In this document: piece after piece, positions 1 through 6,762 of the stretch | Layout of the letters: every line of letters starts with the position of its first letter | How positions within the stretch are numbered: position 1 is the stretch's first letter | Assembly: GCA_005883365.1 (NCBI GenBank) | Contig: VAXA01000189.1 | Span: forward strand, 1,867-11,554 | DNA length: 9,688 nt | DNA from: Actinomycetota bacterium | Lineage (GTDB): Bacteria > Actinomycetota > Thermoleophilia > Gaiellales > Gaiellaceae | Reading direction: 5' to 3' | Made by a program: the position numbers and the translations under genes | The notes under the pieces: model-generated | The model's database searches: none | Seen by the model: the letters and a program-made list of their open reading frames with translations, nothing else | What the model was told of the DNA's origin: nothing

Positions 1-215
1 CCGCCGCGCACGACTGGCTCGCCGACGAGTACGCGCGCGGAACCTGGGCGATCCACCGGCCGGGCTGGTACACCCGCCACCATGCTGAGATGCGCCGCCC
101 CGAGGGCCGCATCCTCCTCGCCGGCTCGGATCTCGCGAACGGCTGGTCCGGCTTCATCGACGGCGCCATAGAGTCGGGTCTCGAAGCAGGCAAGCGCGCG
201 GCCGCCCTTGCCTGA
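1..215 (+). CDS. Flavin monoamine oxidase family protein, C-terminal fragment
   Basis: This is the last 70 codons of a gene that begins outside the window; the frame opens at base 3 and ends with TGA at 213-215. The visible residues include GTWAIHRPGWYTRH and then RILLAGSDLANGWSGF followed by IDGAIESGLEAGKRAA. That second stretch is the classic C-terminal FAD-binding segment of the flavin amine oxidase superfamily (monoamine, putrescine and related oxidases), where A-G-[ST]-x(5)-[WY]-x-G-[FY]-[IM]-[DE]-G-A-x-x-S-G lies near the flavin. Such enzymes oxidise a primary or secondary amine to an imine, giving aldehyde, ammonia and H2O2. The gene converges on the acyl-CoA dehydrogenase with only 14 nt between the stops and no clear terminator. 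The N-terminal dinucleotide-binding motif is outside the window, so the substrate class cannot be judged. Family is confident, specific function is not. Confidence 0.8.
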   Translation, partial: AAHDWLADEYARGTWAIHRPGWYTRHHAEMRRPEGRILLAGSDLANGWSGFIDGAIESGLEAGKRAAALA

Positions 216-229
216 GCAGCGACGCGCCG

Positions 230-1390
230 TCACTCCAGATAGGGCTCCGCACCGCGCTTGAACAAGCCGCGCGCGATGATCACACGCTGGATCTCGCTCG
301 TGCCCTCCCAGATCCGGTCGACGCGCAGCTCGCGGAAGTGCCGTTCGACGGGATGCTCCGTCATGTAACCGCGGCCGCCGAAGACCTGCAGGGCGCGGTC
401 GGCGATCCGATTCGCCGTCTCCGACGCGTAGAGCTTCGCCATCGCAACCTTGCCGTGGGCGACGCTCGGCGAAGGGTTCGCATCGAGTTCGTGCGCCGCG
501 TGGTAGGTGAGGAGTCGCGCGGCGAGCAGCTCCGTCAGGGAGTCGGCGAGCGGGAAGGAGACGCCCTGGTGCTCGGAGATCGGGCGGCCGAAGGCCTCGC
601 GCCCCGCGGCCCACTCCGACGCCAGCTCGAGCAGTCGCGCCGCGGCGCCGCAGCAGCGGGCCGCGATCATCAGCCGCTCGATCGTGAACCAGCGGCGCGC
701 GCCGTCGTCGCCTCTCGGCAGCCGGTCCCGGTCGGGCACGCGGCAGCTGCGTAGCAGCAGCTCGACGTGGCCGTCGATGTACGGGTCGTGCATGAAGTGC
801 GGGCGGCGGACGATCTCGAGCCCGGGGGCGTCGCGCGCGACGAGGAAGAGCGCCTGCTCATCCTCAGTCCGCGCGAGGACGACGAACAAGCCCGCGTGGT
901 CGCCGCCGGTGACGAACCACTTCTCGCCGTCGAGCACCCAGTCGTCGCCGTCGCGTGTCGCGGTCGCGGCGATACCGCCCACGTCCGAGCCCGCGCCGGG
1001 CTCCGTCACCGCCCAGGCCTCGACGGTCTCGCGGCGCAGCACCGGCCTGAGCCAGCGCTCGAGCTGGTCGTCCGTCGCGAGCTCGACCAGCTCTCGCGGG
1101 CCACGGTCGGCGACGATGAAGCCGAGCCCGTTCGTAGCTCGGCCCGCCTGCTCCTCGATTGCAACCTGAGAGAGCAGCGGCAGGTCGGCGCAGCCGAGCT
1201 CGCGCGGAAGGTTGTAGTGCGAGAACCCCGTCTCGCGCGCGCGGCGGCGCAGCGCGCGGATCTCCTCCGTGTCGACGGCGCCGCTCTCGGCGATCTGCTG
1301 CTCGACCGGATAGAGCTCCTCCTCGACGAACCGCCGCGCACGCTCCTGCCACTCGGCTGCCTCGGCGTCGAGCCCCGGAACGACGGGCAC
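230..1390 (-). CDS. Acyl-CoA dehydrogenase family protein
   Basis: This is a 386-residue flavoenzyme of the acyl-CoA dehydrogenase superfamily, which inserts an alpha,beta double bond into acyl-CoA and passes electrons to ETF. Visible motifs are E130-PGAGSD-136 (FAD/substrate loop), GEKWFVTGG at 155-163, REAFGRPISEHQ at 264-275, and LQVFGGRGYMTEHPVERHF at 334-352. The catalytic base is expected at E362 in WEGTSEIQ, the position of Glu376 in medium-chain acyl-CoA dehydrogenase. All core motifs are intact and the length is normal. I chose the GTG at 1390, just after the potA-like stop (1398-1396, 5-nt gap). The frame stays open to 1540, but the extra residues are an Arg/Ala-rich shadow of the transporter gene. 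No strong SD precedes the GTG, so translation is probably coupled to the ATPase gene. Being last in a transporter operon suggests it degrades the carbon skeleton of the imported compound, perhaps in a carnitine/butyrobetaine-like route (inference). Confidence 0.93.
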   Translation of the reverse strand: MPVVPGLDAEAAEWQERARRFVEEELYPVEQQIAESGAVDTEEIRALRRRARETGFSHYNLPRELGCADLPLLSQVAIEEQAGRATNGLGFIVADRGPRELVELATDDQLERWLRPVLRRETVEAWAVTEPGAGSDVGGIAATATRDGDDWVLDGEKWFVTGGDHAGLFVVLARTEDEQALFLVARDAPGLEIVRRPHFMHDPYIDGHVELLLRSCRVPDRDRLPRGDDGARRWFTIERLMIAARCCGAAARLLELASEWAAGREAFGRPISEHQGVSFPLADSLTELLAARLLTYHAAHELDANPSPSVAHGKVAMAKLYASETANRIADRALQVFGGRGYMTEHPVERHFRELRVDRIWEGTSEIQRVIIARGLFKRGAEPYLE

Positions 1391-1395
1391 GGCCG

Positions 1396-2532
1396 TCAGC
1401 TCGAGCCGACTTCGACGGCCGCGGCGGCGTCGGGTGCGGCCTCGGACGAGGAGGCGGCGATGTCCCGCGCGTGGCGCGGCGGCAACACCCGCAGCGCTTC
1501 GGCGGGGAGGTGCACCTGCACCGGCGTCCCCTGCGACCACTCATGCTGGTTGCCGTCCCGAACGAAGAGCGCCTGCACGACGTCACCCGTCGCGAGCCGC
1601 ACGACGAGCTGCTCGGACGCCCCGTGGTAGACGACGCGCTCGATCATTCCCGGCACCCGGTTGTCCCCGGTCGCCTCGTACGGCTCGATCGTGACCCGCT
1701 CCGGCCGGATCACGACGTGCGTCTCGCCGCGCTGGCCGATCTCGCCACAGCCCGCGCGCAGGGCGAAGTCGCCGAGCTTCGTCCGGCATGCACTGCCGTC
1801 AACGCCCTCCGCAGTCACGGCCATGAGGTTCGAGACGCCGAGGAAGTCGGCGACGAAGACCGTCTCGGGCTCCTCGTACATGCGCTCCGGCGTGGCGATC
1901 TGCTCGACGCGGCCGCCGGACATCACCGCGATCCGGTCGGACATCGTCAGCGCCTCCTCTTGGTCGTGCGTGACGTAGACGAACGTGATCCCGAACCGCT
2001 CCTGGATCGACTTGAGCTCTAGCTGGAGCGCTTTGCGGAGTTTCGCGTCGAGGGCGCCAAGCGGCTCGTCGAGCAGAAGGACCTTCGGCTCGAGGACGAG
2101 GGCCCGTGCGAGCGCGACCCGCTGCTGCTGGCCGCCGGAGAGCTGCGCCGGCTTCCGCTTCTCGTAGCCGCCGAGCTGCACGGCCTCGAGCACACGAGAG
2201 ACGCGCTCGCGAATCTCTCCCTTCTTGACGTGCGCGCGCCGTAGCCCGAACGCGGCGTTGTCGAAGACGTCGAGGTGCGGGAAGAGCGCGTAGCTCTGGA
2301 AGACGGTGTTGACTTTGCGGCGATGCGGCGGCGTCGCGGCCATGTCGGCGCCGTCGAGCAGGATCTTCCCGTCGTCCGGCCGCTCGAAGCCGGCGATCAG
2401 GCGCAGCGTCGTCGTCTTGCCGCAACCCGAGGGGCCGAGCAGCGAGAAGAACTCTCCGGCCTCGACCGAGACATCGATGCCGTCCACGGCGGTGACATCG
2501 GAGAACCTCTTCGTCAGCTGGACGAGCTCCAC
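1396..2532 (-). CDS. potA: Polyamine-type ABC transporter ATP-binding protein (PotA-like)
   Basis: This is the ATPase of a spermidine/putrescine-class importer, 378 residues from the chosen start. In order it shows Walker [10 protein letters not shown] (33-41), Q-loop Q79 in [10 protein letters not shown], the ABC signature [15 protein letters not shown] (131-145), Walker B VLLLDEP (151-157) with catalytic E156, the D-loop GALDA and H-loop H189 in [11 protein letters not shown]-terminal TOBE-type domain (about 235-350) contains [10 protein letters not shown]. The last 25 residues are an Ala/Ser-rich tail. The GTG at 2532 is preceded by AAGGAGG (2544-2538) at 5-nt spacing. An alternative GTG at 2547, with GGAG 7 nt upstream, would add five residues and place the SD inside the gene. 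It sits downstream of the permease genes and couples to the acyl-CoA dehydrogenase. The family is certain. Polyamine versus another cationic amine, or a phosphonate-type substrate of related transporters, cannot be told from the ATPase. Confidence 0.95.
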   Translation of the reverse strand: MELVQLTKRFSDVTAVDGIDVSVEAGEFFSLLGPSGCGKTTTLRLIAGFERPDDGKILLDGADMAATPPHRRKVNTVFQSYALFPHLDVFDNAAFGLRRAHVKKGEIRERVSRVLEAVQLGGYEKRKPAQLSGGQQQRVALARALVLEPKVLLLDEPLGALDAKLRKALQLELKSIQERFGITFVYVTHDQEEALTMSDRIAVMSGGRVEQIATPERMYEEPETVFVADFLGVSNLMAVTAEGVDGSACRTKLGDFALRAGCGEIGQRGETHVVIRPERVTIEPYEATGDNRVPGMIERVVYHGASEQLVVRLATGDVVQALFVRDGNQHEWSQGTPVQVHLPAEALRVLPPRHARDIAASSSEAAPDAAAAVEVGSS

Positions 2533-2548
2533 GGCGCCCTCCTTCACA

Positions 2549-3430
2549 TCACATCTCCAGGGCCGCGATCTCGTTGAGGGCGTTGCCCGACGTCGCGGGC
2601 TGCGAACGCGCCGACCAGCGGTAGACGAAGTAGGCGAGGCCGACCGAGAGCAGCGTCGCGACCACCATCACCGTCGCGACGGCGTTGAGTGCCGGAGTCG
2701 TGGCGCCGCGCGCGGCGCCGTAGATCAGAATCGGGACGGTCTGCGTCGATTGGCCCGACGACATGTACTGGGTGACGACGAAGTCGTCGATCGAGAGCGC
2801 GAAGACGACGATGAATCCGGCGAAGATCGCGGGGTAGAGGAGAGGAAGCAGGACGAGCCGCAGGGCGCCGAGCTGCGAAGCGCCCAGGTCGCGCGCCGCC
2901 TCCTCGTACTCCGGACCGATCGAGAGCAGCCTCCCCCGGACGATGATCACGACGTACGAGATCGAGAAGGTGACCTGACCCAGCGTCTGCGCCTCCGTCC
3001 CGAGCGCGATCCCGTAGAGGAGCACGAAGACGAGGAGGAGCGAGATCGCCATCACGATCTCGGGCGTCACGAGCGGGAAGAGCATCAGGTAGTTCACCGG
3101 CCGCGCACCGTACCCCCTCCAGCGCGTGAGCCCGATTGCGAGTCCGACGCCGAGCGGGACCGCGATCAGCATGTCCAGCCCCGCGAGCCTGAGGCTCTGC
3201 TCGATTGCGCTACGCAGCGAGGGGTCGTGGAGCACCGAGTTGTTCGGGTCGCCCCACCACCAGCGCGTGGAGAACCCCTGCCAGACGCTTCGCGAGCGCC
3301 CGTCGTTGAAGGAGAAGAGAATCGCGATCCCCACCGGGACGATCGACCAGACCATGTAGAGCCACGTGATCGCGCCGAGGGCCCGTGGCTGGCCCCACGG
3401 GTTCGCGAACCAGTCGCGCAGGGCCTTCAC
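2549..3430 (-). CDS. potC: Polyamine-type ABC transporter permease (PotC-like)
   Basis: This is the second inner-membrane subunit of the importer, 293 residues. Hydrophobic segments are visible at roughly 18-40, 82-102, 112-140, 154-170, 195-217 and 246-270, consistent with a six-helix MetI-like permease. The cytoplasmic coupling (EAA) loop is EEAARDLGASQLGALRLVLL at 176-195, followed by PLLYPAIFAGF. It is the contact point for the ATPase. The conserved PotC-like segment FALSIDDFVVTQY follows at 210-222. The GTG start (3430-3428) shares bases with the upstream permease's TGA (GTGA, 4-nt overlap), and AAGGA lies 9 nt upstream, so translational coupling is likely. The stop falls just before the ATPase gene. 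Together with the PotB-like subunit it forms the heterodimeric transmembrane channel. Assignment to the Pot family is strong; the exact ligand is unknown. Confidence 0.93.
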   Translation of the reverse strand: MKALRDWFANPWGQPRALGAITWLYMVWSIVPVGIAILFSFNDGRSRSVWQGFSTRWWWGDPNNSVLHDPSLRSAIEQSLRLAGLDMLIAVPLGVGLAIGLTRWRGYGARPVNYLMLFPLVTPEIVMAISLLLVFVLLYGIALGTEAQTLGQVTFSISYVVIIVRGRLLSIGPEYEEAARDLGASQLGALRLVLLPLLYPAIFAGFIVVFALSIDDFVVTQYMSSGQSTQTVPILIYGAARGATTPALNAVATVMVVATLLSVGLAYFVYRWSARSQPATSGNALNEIAALEM

Positions 3431-4326
3431 AGCAACGATTCCTTCGTCTCGGCCGACGCGCGCACCGTGACCCAGAGGTAATACGACATCAAGAGAGCGA
3501 GAAACACCGAGAGCACGATCACGAGCGACGCGCCCACGGTCCGCTGGGTGCCCTCCTGGAAGAAGAGGTTGATCTGGTTCCCGATCATCGAGGTTCGCGG
3601 CGAGTTCGAGATGAGGTCGTTCGTGTAGTAGTCACCGAACATCGGCAGCGCGATCAACACGCTCGCGGCCAGGATCCCGTGGCGGCTGAGCGGCAGGGTC
3701 ACGTGAAGGAAGGTTCGGATCGGGCTCGCGCCGAGGTCGCGACCCGCCTCGAGCACGCTCCGGTCGATCCGGTCGAGCGTCGCATAGAGCGGCAGGATGA
3801 GATACGGCACGTAGCCGTAGATCAACGCCAGCACGACCGACGACGCCTGGCCGTCGAGCCAGCCGTACGGCCGAGACAGGATGCCGACGTCCATCAGTGT
3901 CTTGTTCACGAGTCCGTCCGGAAGCAGGAGCCCGATCCACGCAAGCATCCGCATCAGGTAGCTGACCCAGAAGGGGATGACGAGCAGGACGAGCAGCAGC
4001 CCCTTCGTCCGCCGCGCGTGCCGCGCGAGGTAGTAGGCGACCGGGTAGCCGATCAGCAGGCAGCCAAGAAGGGAGAGCGCGACGTAGGCGAACGTCCGCA
4101 CGAAGACGGTCCAGAAGGCGTGGCCGGGCTCGAGGCCTGCGAGCACCGAGCGCATCCCCGCGAACTGCCAGTGGAGCGGGTTCCAGACCGGGACCGGCTG
4201 GGAGAAGATCGGATCGACCGTGCCGAAGGTGACAGCGACGACCGCGTAGGTCGGAACGAGGAAGAGAAGCACGAGCCACGCCACCCCAGGCAGGGCGAAC
4301 GAGGGCCAGAACCAGCGCCGCGTCAT
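3427..4326 (-). CDS. potB: Polyamine-type ABC transporter permease (PotB-like)
   Basis: This is the first permease of the importer, 299 residues from an ATG at 4326. It has an N-terminal signal-anchor-like helix (about 8-33), a periplasmic/extracellular loop of about 40 residues, then helices near 73-102, 109-133, 163-184, 215-232 and 263-288. The EAA coupling loop is LEAGRDLGASPIRTFLHVTL at 192-211 followed by PLSRHGI. The segment PMFGDYYTNDLIS at 228-240 resembles the conserved region of PotB/PotH permeases. The gene begins 25 nt after the binding-protein stop and has no strong SD, and its stop overlaps the next permease start (GTGA). The order binding protein, PotB, PotC, PotA differs from the potABCD order of Escherichia coli but is common in other lineages. 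The permease family is certain; the substrate is inferred from relatives only. Confidence 0.93.
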   Translation of the reverse strand: MTRRWFWPSFALPGVAWLVLLFLVPTYAVVAVTFGTVDPIFSQPVPVWNPLHWQFAGMRSVLAGLEPGHAFWTVFVRTFAYVALSLLGCLLIGYPVAYYLARHARRTKGLLLVLLVIPFWVSYLMRMLAWIGLLLPDGLVNKTLMDVGILSRPYGWLDGQASSVVLALIYGYVPYLILPLYATLDRIDRSVLEAGRDLGASPIRTFLHVTLPLSRHGILAASVLIALPMFGDYYTNDLISNSPRTSMIGNQINLFFQEGTQRTVGASLVIVLSVFLALLMSYYLWVTVRASAETKESLL

Positions 4327-4351
4327 CGTCTGATCGTCCGGCTGGGGTCGT

Positions 4352-5620
4352 TCACCCGGCCTTGAAGTTCGACCACGCGTCCTGCCAGAGCGCCTGTCCC
4401 TTCGTCGTCAGCGCGTCGATCGTGACGCCCCGATTGAAGTCCGACTCGCGCACGATGGTCGAGGCGAGGTTCTTCGGGATGTATCCCTGCGCGACGAGCT
4501 TGTCCGGCTCGATCACGCTGAGCGGCGGGATGTAGCCGTTCCACGAGAAGTTGTCGATGCCGTTCTTGTTGTCGAGCATGAAGTTCAGGAACGTGTGCGC
4601 GAGTACCGGCTGCTTCGCTCCCCGCAGGATCGTGATCATGTCGTTCTGCGTCTCCGCGTGCTTGGCCGGGCTCCAGTAGCCGAGGACGGTGGGCTTGACG
4701 CCCTTCGGCAGGTAGTACGGCGCGCCCGCGATGTCGCCTGACCACGCCTGGGAGATGTACGTCTTGCCGGAGGGCAGGTCGGTGTAGTCGTTCACGTTGA
4801 CCTTCACGTTCGCGGTCTTCGTCAGCTGTGAGAGGTCCTTCTCCGCCCGGTTGATCAACGTCGGGTCCTCGGTGTTGATGTCGTAGAGGTGGCGGCGGAG
4901 AAGCGTCATCCCCAACGCCTCCCGCTGGTCGTCGAGGATCGCGACCTTTCCGGCGTACTGGTGCGAGTCCCAGAAGATGTCGTACGGGTTGGCGTACTCG
5001 GGCGGCGCCTTCGCGATCTTGTCTGTTCGCCAGGCGATCCCCGTCGTGTAGACGGCGTACGGAACCGAATAGCGAGAGTGTTGGTCGTAGTAGGGGTTCT
5101 GGAGAGCCGGCCAAACGTTCTTCTTCAGGTTCGGCAGGTAGGAGTGGTTCAGCGGCTGAATCAGCTTCCCGGCGACCGCGCGCGACATGTAGTCGACCGT
5201 CGCCCACCAGACGTCGAAGTTCGCCTTTCCCGACGTCAGATGCGCGATCGCCTCCTCCTCGTTCTCGAACGTCGTGACGGAGACCTTGACGTTGAACTCC
5301 CTCTCGAACGCCTTCACCGTCGCGGGGTTGATGTAGGCGTCCCAGTTGTAGAGCTTGAGCGGGCCCGCCTCGAGGTTCAGGCCGGAGTCGATCGGCCCGT
5401 TGTCGCCGTAGATCGGAAGGGTGACCGGGTGGTCGCGGCGCGCGAGCGGGATGCCGCCCGGCCCCATCAGCACGCCGCCGCCGGCGGTGGTCGTCGGAGC
5501 GGACTTCGCGCTTCCTCCGCACGCGCTCAAGAGCGCGTCGGCGCCCGAGAGCGCGCCGACAGTCACCCCGGCCCGGATCAGGAACTGGCGCCTCGTCGTC
5601 GGCCGTTCACGCGGATGCAT
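4352..5620 (-). CDS. potD: Polyamine-type solute-binding lipoprotein (PotD-like, Tat signal)
   Basis: This is a 422-residue extracytoplasmic binding protein that captures the substrate and hands it to the PotB/PotC channel. The N-terminus has a twin-arginine motif TTRRQFLIRAG (8-18), a hydrophobic stretch, and a lipobox LSAC with the lipidated Cys at 34. A Thr/Ala/Gly linker follows (38-50). The mature part carries LKLYNWDAYINP at 88-99, matching the YNW-x-x-Y-x-P opening of PotD/PotF proteins. It also has a later AWSGDIAGA (292-300), the region that holds Trp and Asp ligand contacts in E. coli PotD. The ATG at 5620 is supported by AGGAGG (5631-5626) at 5-nt spacing, so a longer open frame upstream is spurious. 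It is the first gene of the operon and is divergent from the Rieske gene. The exact ligand (spermidine, putrescine, quaternary amine or other cation) cannot be read from the sequence. Confidence 0.93.
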   Translation of the reverse strand: MHPRERPTTRRQFLIRAGVTVGALSGADALLSACGGSAKSAPTTTAGGGVLMGPGGIPLARRDHPVTLPIYGDNGPIDSGLNLEAGPLKLYNWDAYINPATVKAFEREFNVKVSVTTFENEEEAIAHLTSGKANFDVWWATVDYMSRAVAGKLIQPLNHSYLPNLKKNVWPALQNPYYDQHSRYSVPYAVYTTGIAWRTDKIAKAPPEYANPYDIFWDSHQYAGKVAILDDQREALGMTLLRRHLYDINTEDPTLINRAEKDLSQLTKTANVKVNVNDYTDLPSGKTYISQAWSGDIAGAPYYLPKGVKPTVLGYWSPAKHAETQNDMITILRGAKQPVLAHTFLNFMLDNKNGIDNFSWNGYIPPLSVIEPDKLVAQGYIPKNLASTIVRESDFNRGVTIDALTTKGQALWQDAWSNFKAG

Positions 5621-5625
5621 GGGTC

Positions 5626-5631
5626 CCTCCT
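5626..5631 (-). promoter_or_regulatory. Ribosome binding site of the PotD-like gene
   Basis: On the minus strand AGGAGG lies 5 nt before the ATG at 5620. It is the strongest SD in the transporter operon. It fixes the start at the twin-arginine signal peptide rather than any upstream in-frame codon. Confidence 0.8.
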
Positions 5632-5650
5632 GGGTCGGGATGATCGCACA

Positions 5651-5679
5651 ATGCAAACCGACAGCGCACCATGTGTCAA
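5651..5679 (-). promoter_or_regulatory. Candidate sigma70-type promoter for the transporter operon
   Basis: Reading the minus strand, a perfect TTGACA -35 hexamer (5679-5674) is followed after 17 nt by TTGCAT (5656-5651), which matches the TATAAT -10 at only three of six positions. The predicted transcript would start near 5645 and leave a leader of about 25 nt containing the SD. The -35 and spacing are good and the -10 is poor, so an activator may be needed. I see no comparable promoter facing the Rieske gene. Confidence 0.45.
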
Positions 5680-5712
5680 GGTTCGGACGCCGATGGAAGG
5701 TGACTGTGGTTA

Positions 5713-5725
5713 CATGGTGACCATG
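5713..5725. promoter_or_regulatory. Palindrome over the Rieske gene start, possible operator
   Basis: CATGGT-G-ACCATG is a perfect inverted repeat with 6-nt arms and a 1-nt centre. It includes both candidate start codons (ATG at 5714 and 5723). Nearby are GGTGAC at 5699-5704, GGTTAC at 5708-5713 and a further ACCATG at 5668-5673 inside the minus-strand promoter spacer. The TGGT/ACCA half-sites resemble those of GntR-family operators but the spacing differs. It could be a binding site for an unlinked regulator, an mRNA structure hiding the start codon, or chance. Confidence 0.25.
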
Positions 5726-6199
5726 ACGAGCGCCGGTCGCCCAACCCTCCCCGGAAGGGATTACCACGCTCGGGACGTCTTCGAGCTCGAGCGGGAGAAG
5801 GTCTTCTTCCGCGAGTGGTTCTACGCGGGACGCGCCGATCACGCGCCCGAGCCGGGCGACTTCCTCACCGCCGACGTCGTCGGCGAGAGCATCCTCGTCG
5901 TCCGCGGCAAGGACGGCGAGCTGCGCGGCTTCTACAACGTCTGCCGCCACCGCGGCTCCCGCATCTGCGACCCGGAGACGCAGGGCCACGCGAAGGGCGC
6001 GATCAAGTGCCCGTACCACGCGTGGAGCTACGCGTACGACGGGCAGCTGATCGGCACGACGTGTGGGAGGGCTTCGTCTTCGTCCACCTCGGCGAGCCCG
6101 AGCACAGCGTCCGCGAGTCGTTCGAGCACCAGAACGACAAGCCCCTGCAGTACGAGGCCTGGCGGATGGACGAGCTGCGCACCGCCCACCGGACCGTGA
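5714..6199 (+). CDS. 5' fragment of the Rieske oxygenase: [2Fe-2S] domain
   Basis: As written, translation from ATG 5714 gives 161 residues. Residues 1-116 are homologous to the family: TLPGRDYHARDVFELEREKV near the N-terminus, then the Rieske ligands C77-R-H79 and C99-P-Y-H102 (NVCRHRGSRIC and CPYHAWSYAYDG), with 19 residues between H79 and C99. From about residue 117 the product runs out of frame into a Ser/Thr/Pro-rich tail ending at TGA 6197-6199. All four cluster ligands are intact, so the fragment could fold as an isolated Rieske ferredoxin-like domain, but it lacks the active site. There is no sign it is maintained as a separate gene. Confidence 0.6.
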   Translation: MVTMTSAGRPTLPGRDYHARDVFELEREKVFFREWFYAGRADHAPEPGDFLTADVVGESILVVRGKDGELRGFYNVCRHRGSRICDPETQGHAKGAIKCPYHAWSYAYDGQLIGTTCGRASSSSTSASPSTASASRSSTRTTSPCSTRPGGWTSCAPPTGP

Positions 6200-6762
6200 G
6201 CGAGGTGCAGGCGAACTGGAAGGTCCTCGTCGAGAACTACAACGAGTGCCTCCACTGTCCCACCGTCCATCCGGAGCTCGTGGCCGTCGCGCCGACCTTC
6301 CGCAAGGGTCTCGTCTTCGAGGACGGCCGCGACGACTGGGGCGTCTCGATCGAGGGCGGAGGCGCCGGCTACACCGCGACCGGGGCGACGACGATCCCCG
6401 TCATGCCGGGACTGACCGAGCAGCAGGCGACCTCGATGTACGGGGCGAGCATCTTCCCGAACATGTTCCTCGACCTGACCGGGACGGTCGCGATCGCAAC
6501 GAGGATCCTGCCGCGCGGGCCCGAGCACACGACGATGGTCACCGACTACCTGTTCCGGCCCGAGGTGATCGCTGCGCCCGGCTTCGACCCGGGCGACGTG
6601 GTCGAGTTCTCCGAGCTCGTCGCGCACCAGGACTACACGATCTGCGAGCGCGCGCAGCAGGGCGTCCGCTCGCGCGCGTTCACCCACGGGGTCTACGCGG
6701 AGAAGGACGAGCTCCCCTACCTCTTCAACGAGCGTTATCGCGCAGCGATTGAGCGGCCGTAG
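6061..6762 (+). CDS. 3' fragment of the Rieske oxygenase: catalytic iron domain
   Basis: From the junction the downstream frame encodes 233 homologous residues starting VWEGFVFVHLGE. The mononuclear iron site is ENYNECLHCPTVHPEL (58-73 of the fragment), giving ligands H65 and H70. The third ligand is expected at D191 in HQDYTICERAQQG. A Glu (E62) sits where many aromatic dioxygenases have the bridging Asp, as in carnitine monooxygenase CntA. This points to the quaternary-amine monooxygenase group rather than arene dioxygenases (family knowledge). The frame is open upstream to 5815, but that part is a shadow of the Rieske domain. The nearest downstream ATG (in WRMDELR) has no evident SD. The stop TAG at 6760-6762 lies inside the next gene. 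Confidence 0.6.
   Translation: MWEGFVFVHLGEPEHSVRESFEHQNDKPLQYEAWRMDELRTAHRTVSEVQANWKVLVENYNECLHCPTVHPELVAVAPTFRKGLVFEDGRDDWGVSIEGGGAGYTATGATTIPVMPGLTEQQATSMYGASIFPNMFLDLTGTVAIATRILPRGPEHTTMVTDYLFRPEVIAAPGFDPGDVVEFSELVAHQDYTICERAQQGVRSRAFTHGVYAEKDELPYLFNERYRAAIERP

Larger units (their letters stand above)
5714..6762 (+). pseudogene. Rieske non-heme iron oxygenase alpha subunit, broken by internal deletion and frameshift
   Basis: The intact enzyme would be a ring-hydroxylating-type oxygenase alpha subunit of the choline/glycine betaine/carnitine monooxygenase group, oxidising a substrate with O2 and electrons from a reductase. The N-terminal Rieske half and the C-terminal mononuclear-iron half are both present and well conserved, but lie in different frames. 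The first frame is followed up to ...YDGQLIGT (about 6058); the family continues with VWEGFVFVHLGE (from 6061) in another frame. In relatives about 20-25 residues separate these blocks, usually with a GFD-x(3)-Y-x-L-like segment, and here they are absent. The frame relation implies loss of 3n+1 bases, so this is not a simple one-base read error. The start is ATG 5714 (AAGGTGA 10 nt upstream) or ATG 5723. The 3' end overlaps the next gene. A genuine pseudogene and an assembly collapse are both possible. No reductase gene is nearby. Confidence 0.82.

Noticed and set aside
216..232. Possible terminator between the convergent genes at the left edge
   Set aside because: GACG-CGC-CGTC (221-231) is only a 4-bp stem with a 3-nt loop and no T-tract, too weak to call.
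1391..1540. N-terminal extension of the acyl-CoA dehydrogenase to 1540
   Set aside because: The extra 50 residues are an Arg/Ala/Gly-rich out-of-frame reading of the ATPase C-terminus; homology starts after GTG 1390.
767..2022. Overlapping + strand frames opposite the acyl-CoA dehydrogenase and ATPase
   Set aside because: Low-complexity Arg/Ala translations with no motifs, while the minus-strand proteins carry complete family motifs.
2306..4365. Long + strand open frames across the permease and ATPase genes
   Set aside because: They are Arg/Glu/Asp-rich shadows of well-identified minus-strand genes, caused by high GC at third codon positions.
4889..5713. Long + strand open frame running into the Rieske gene start
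   Set aside because: It is antisense to the PotD-like gene, with Arg/Val-rich composition and no family resemblance before residue MVTMTSAG. The Rieske homology begins only near 5714.
5621..6019. N-terminal extension of the PotD-like protein to 6019
   Set aside because: The Tat signal and a strong SD place the start at 5620. The extension is antisense to the Rieske gene.
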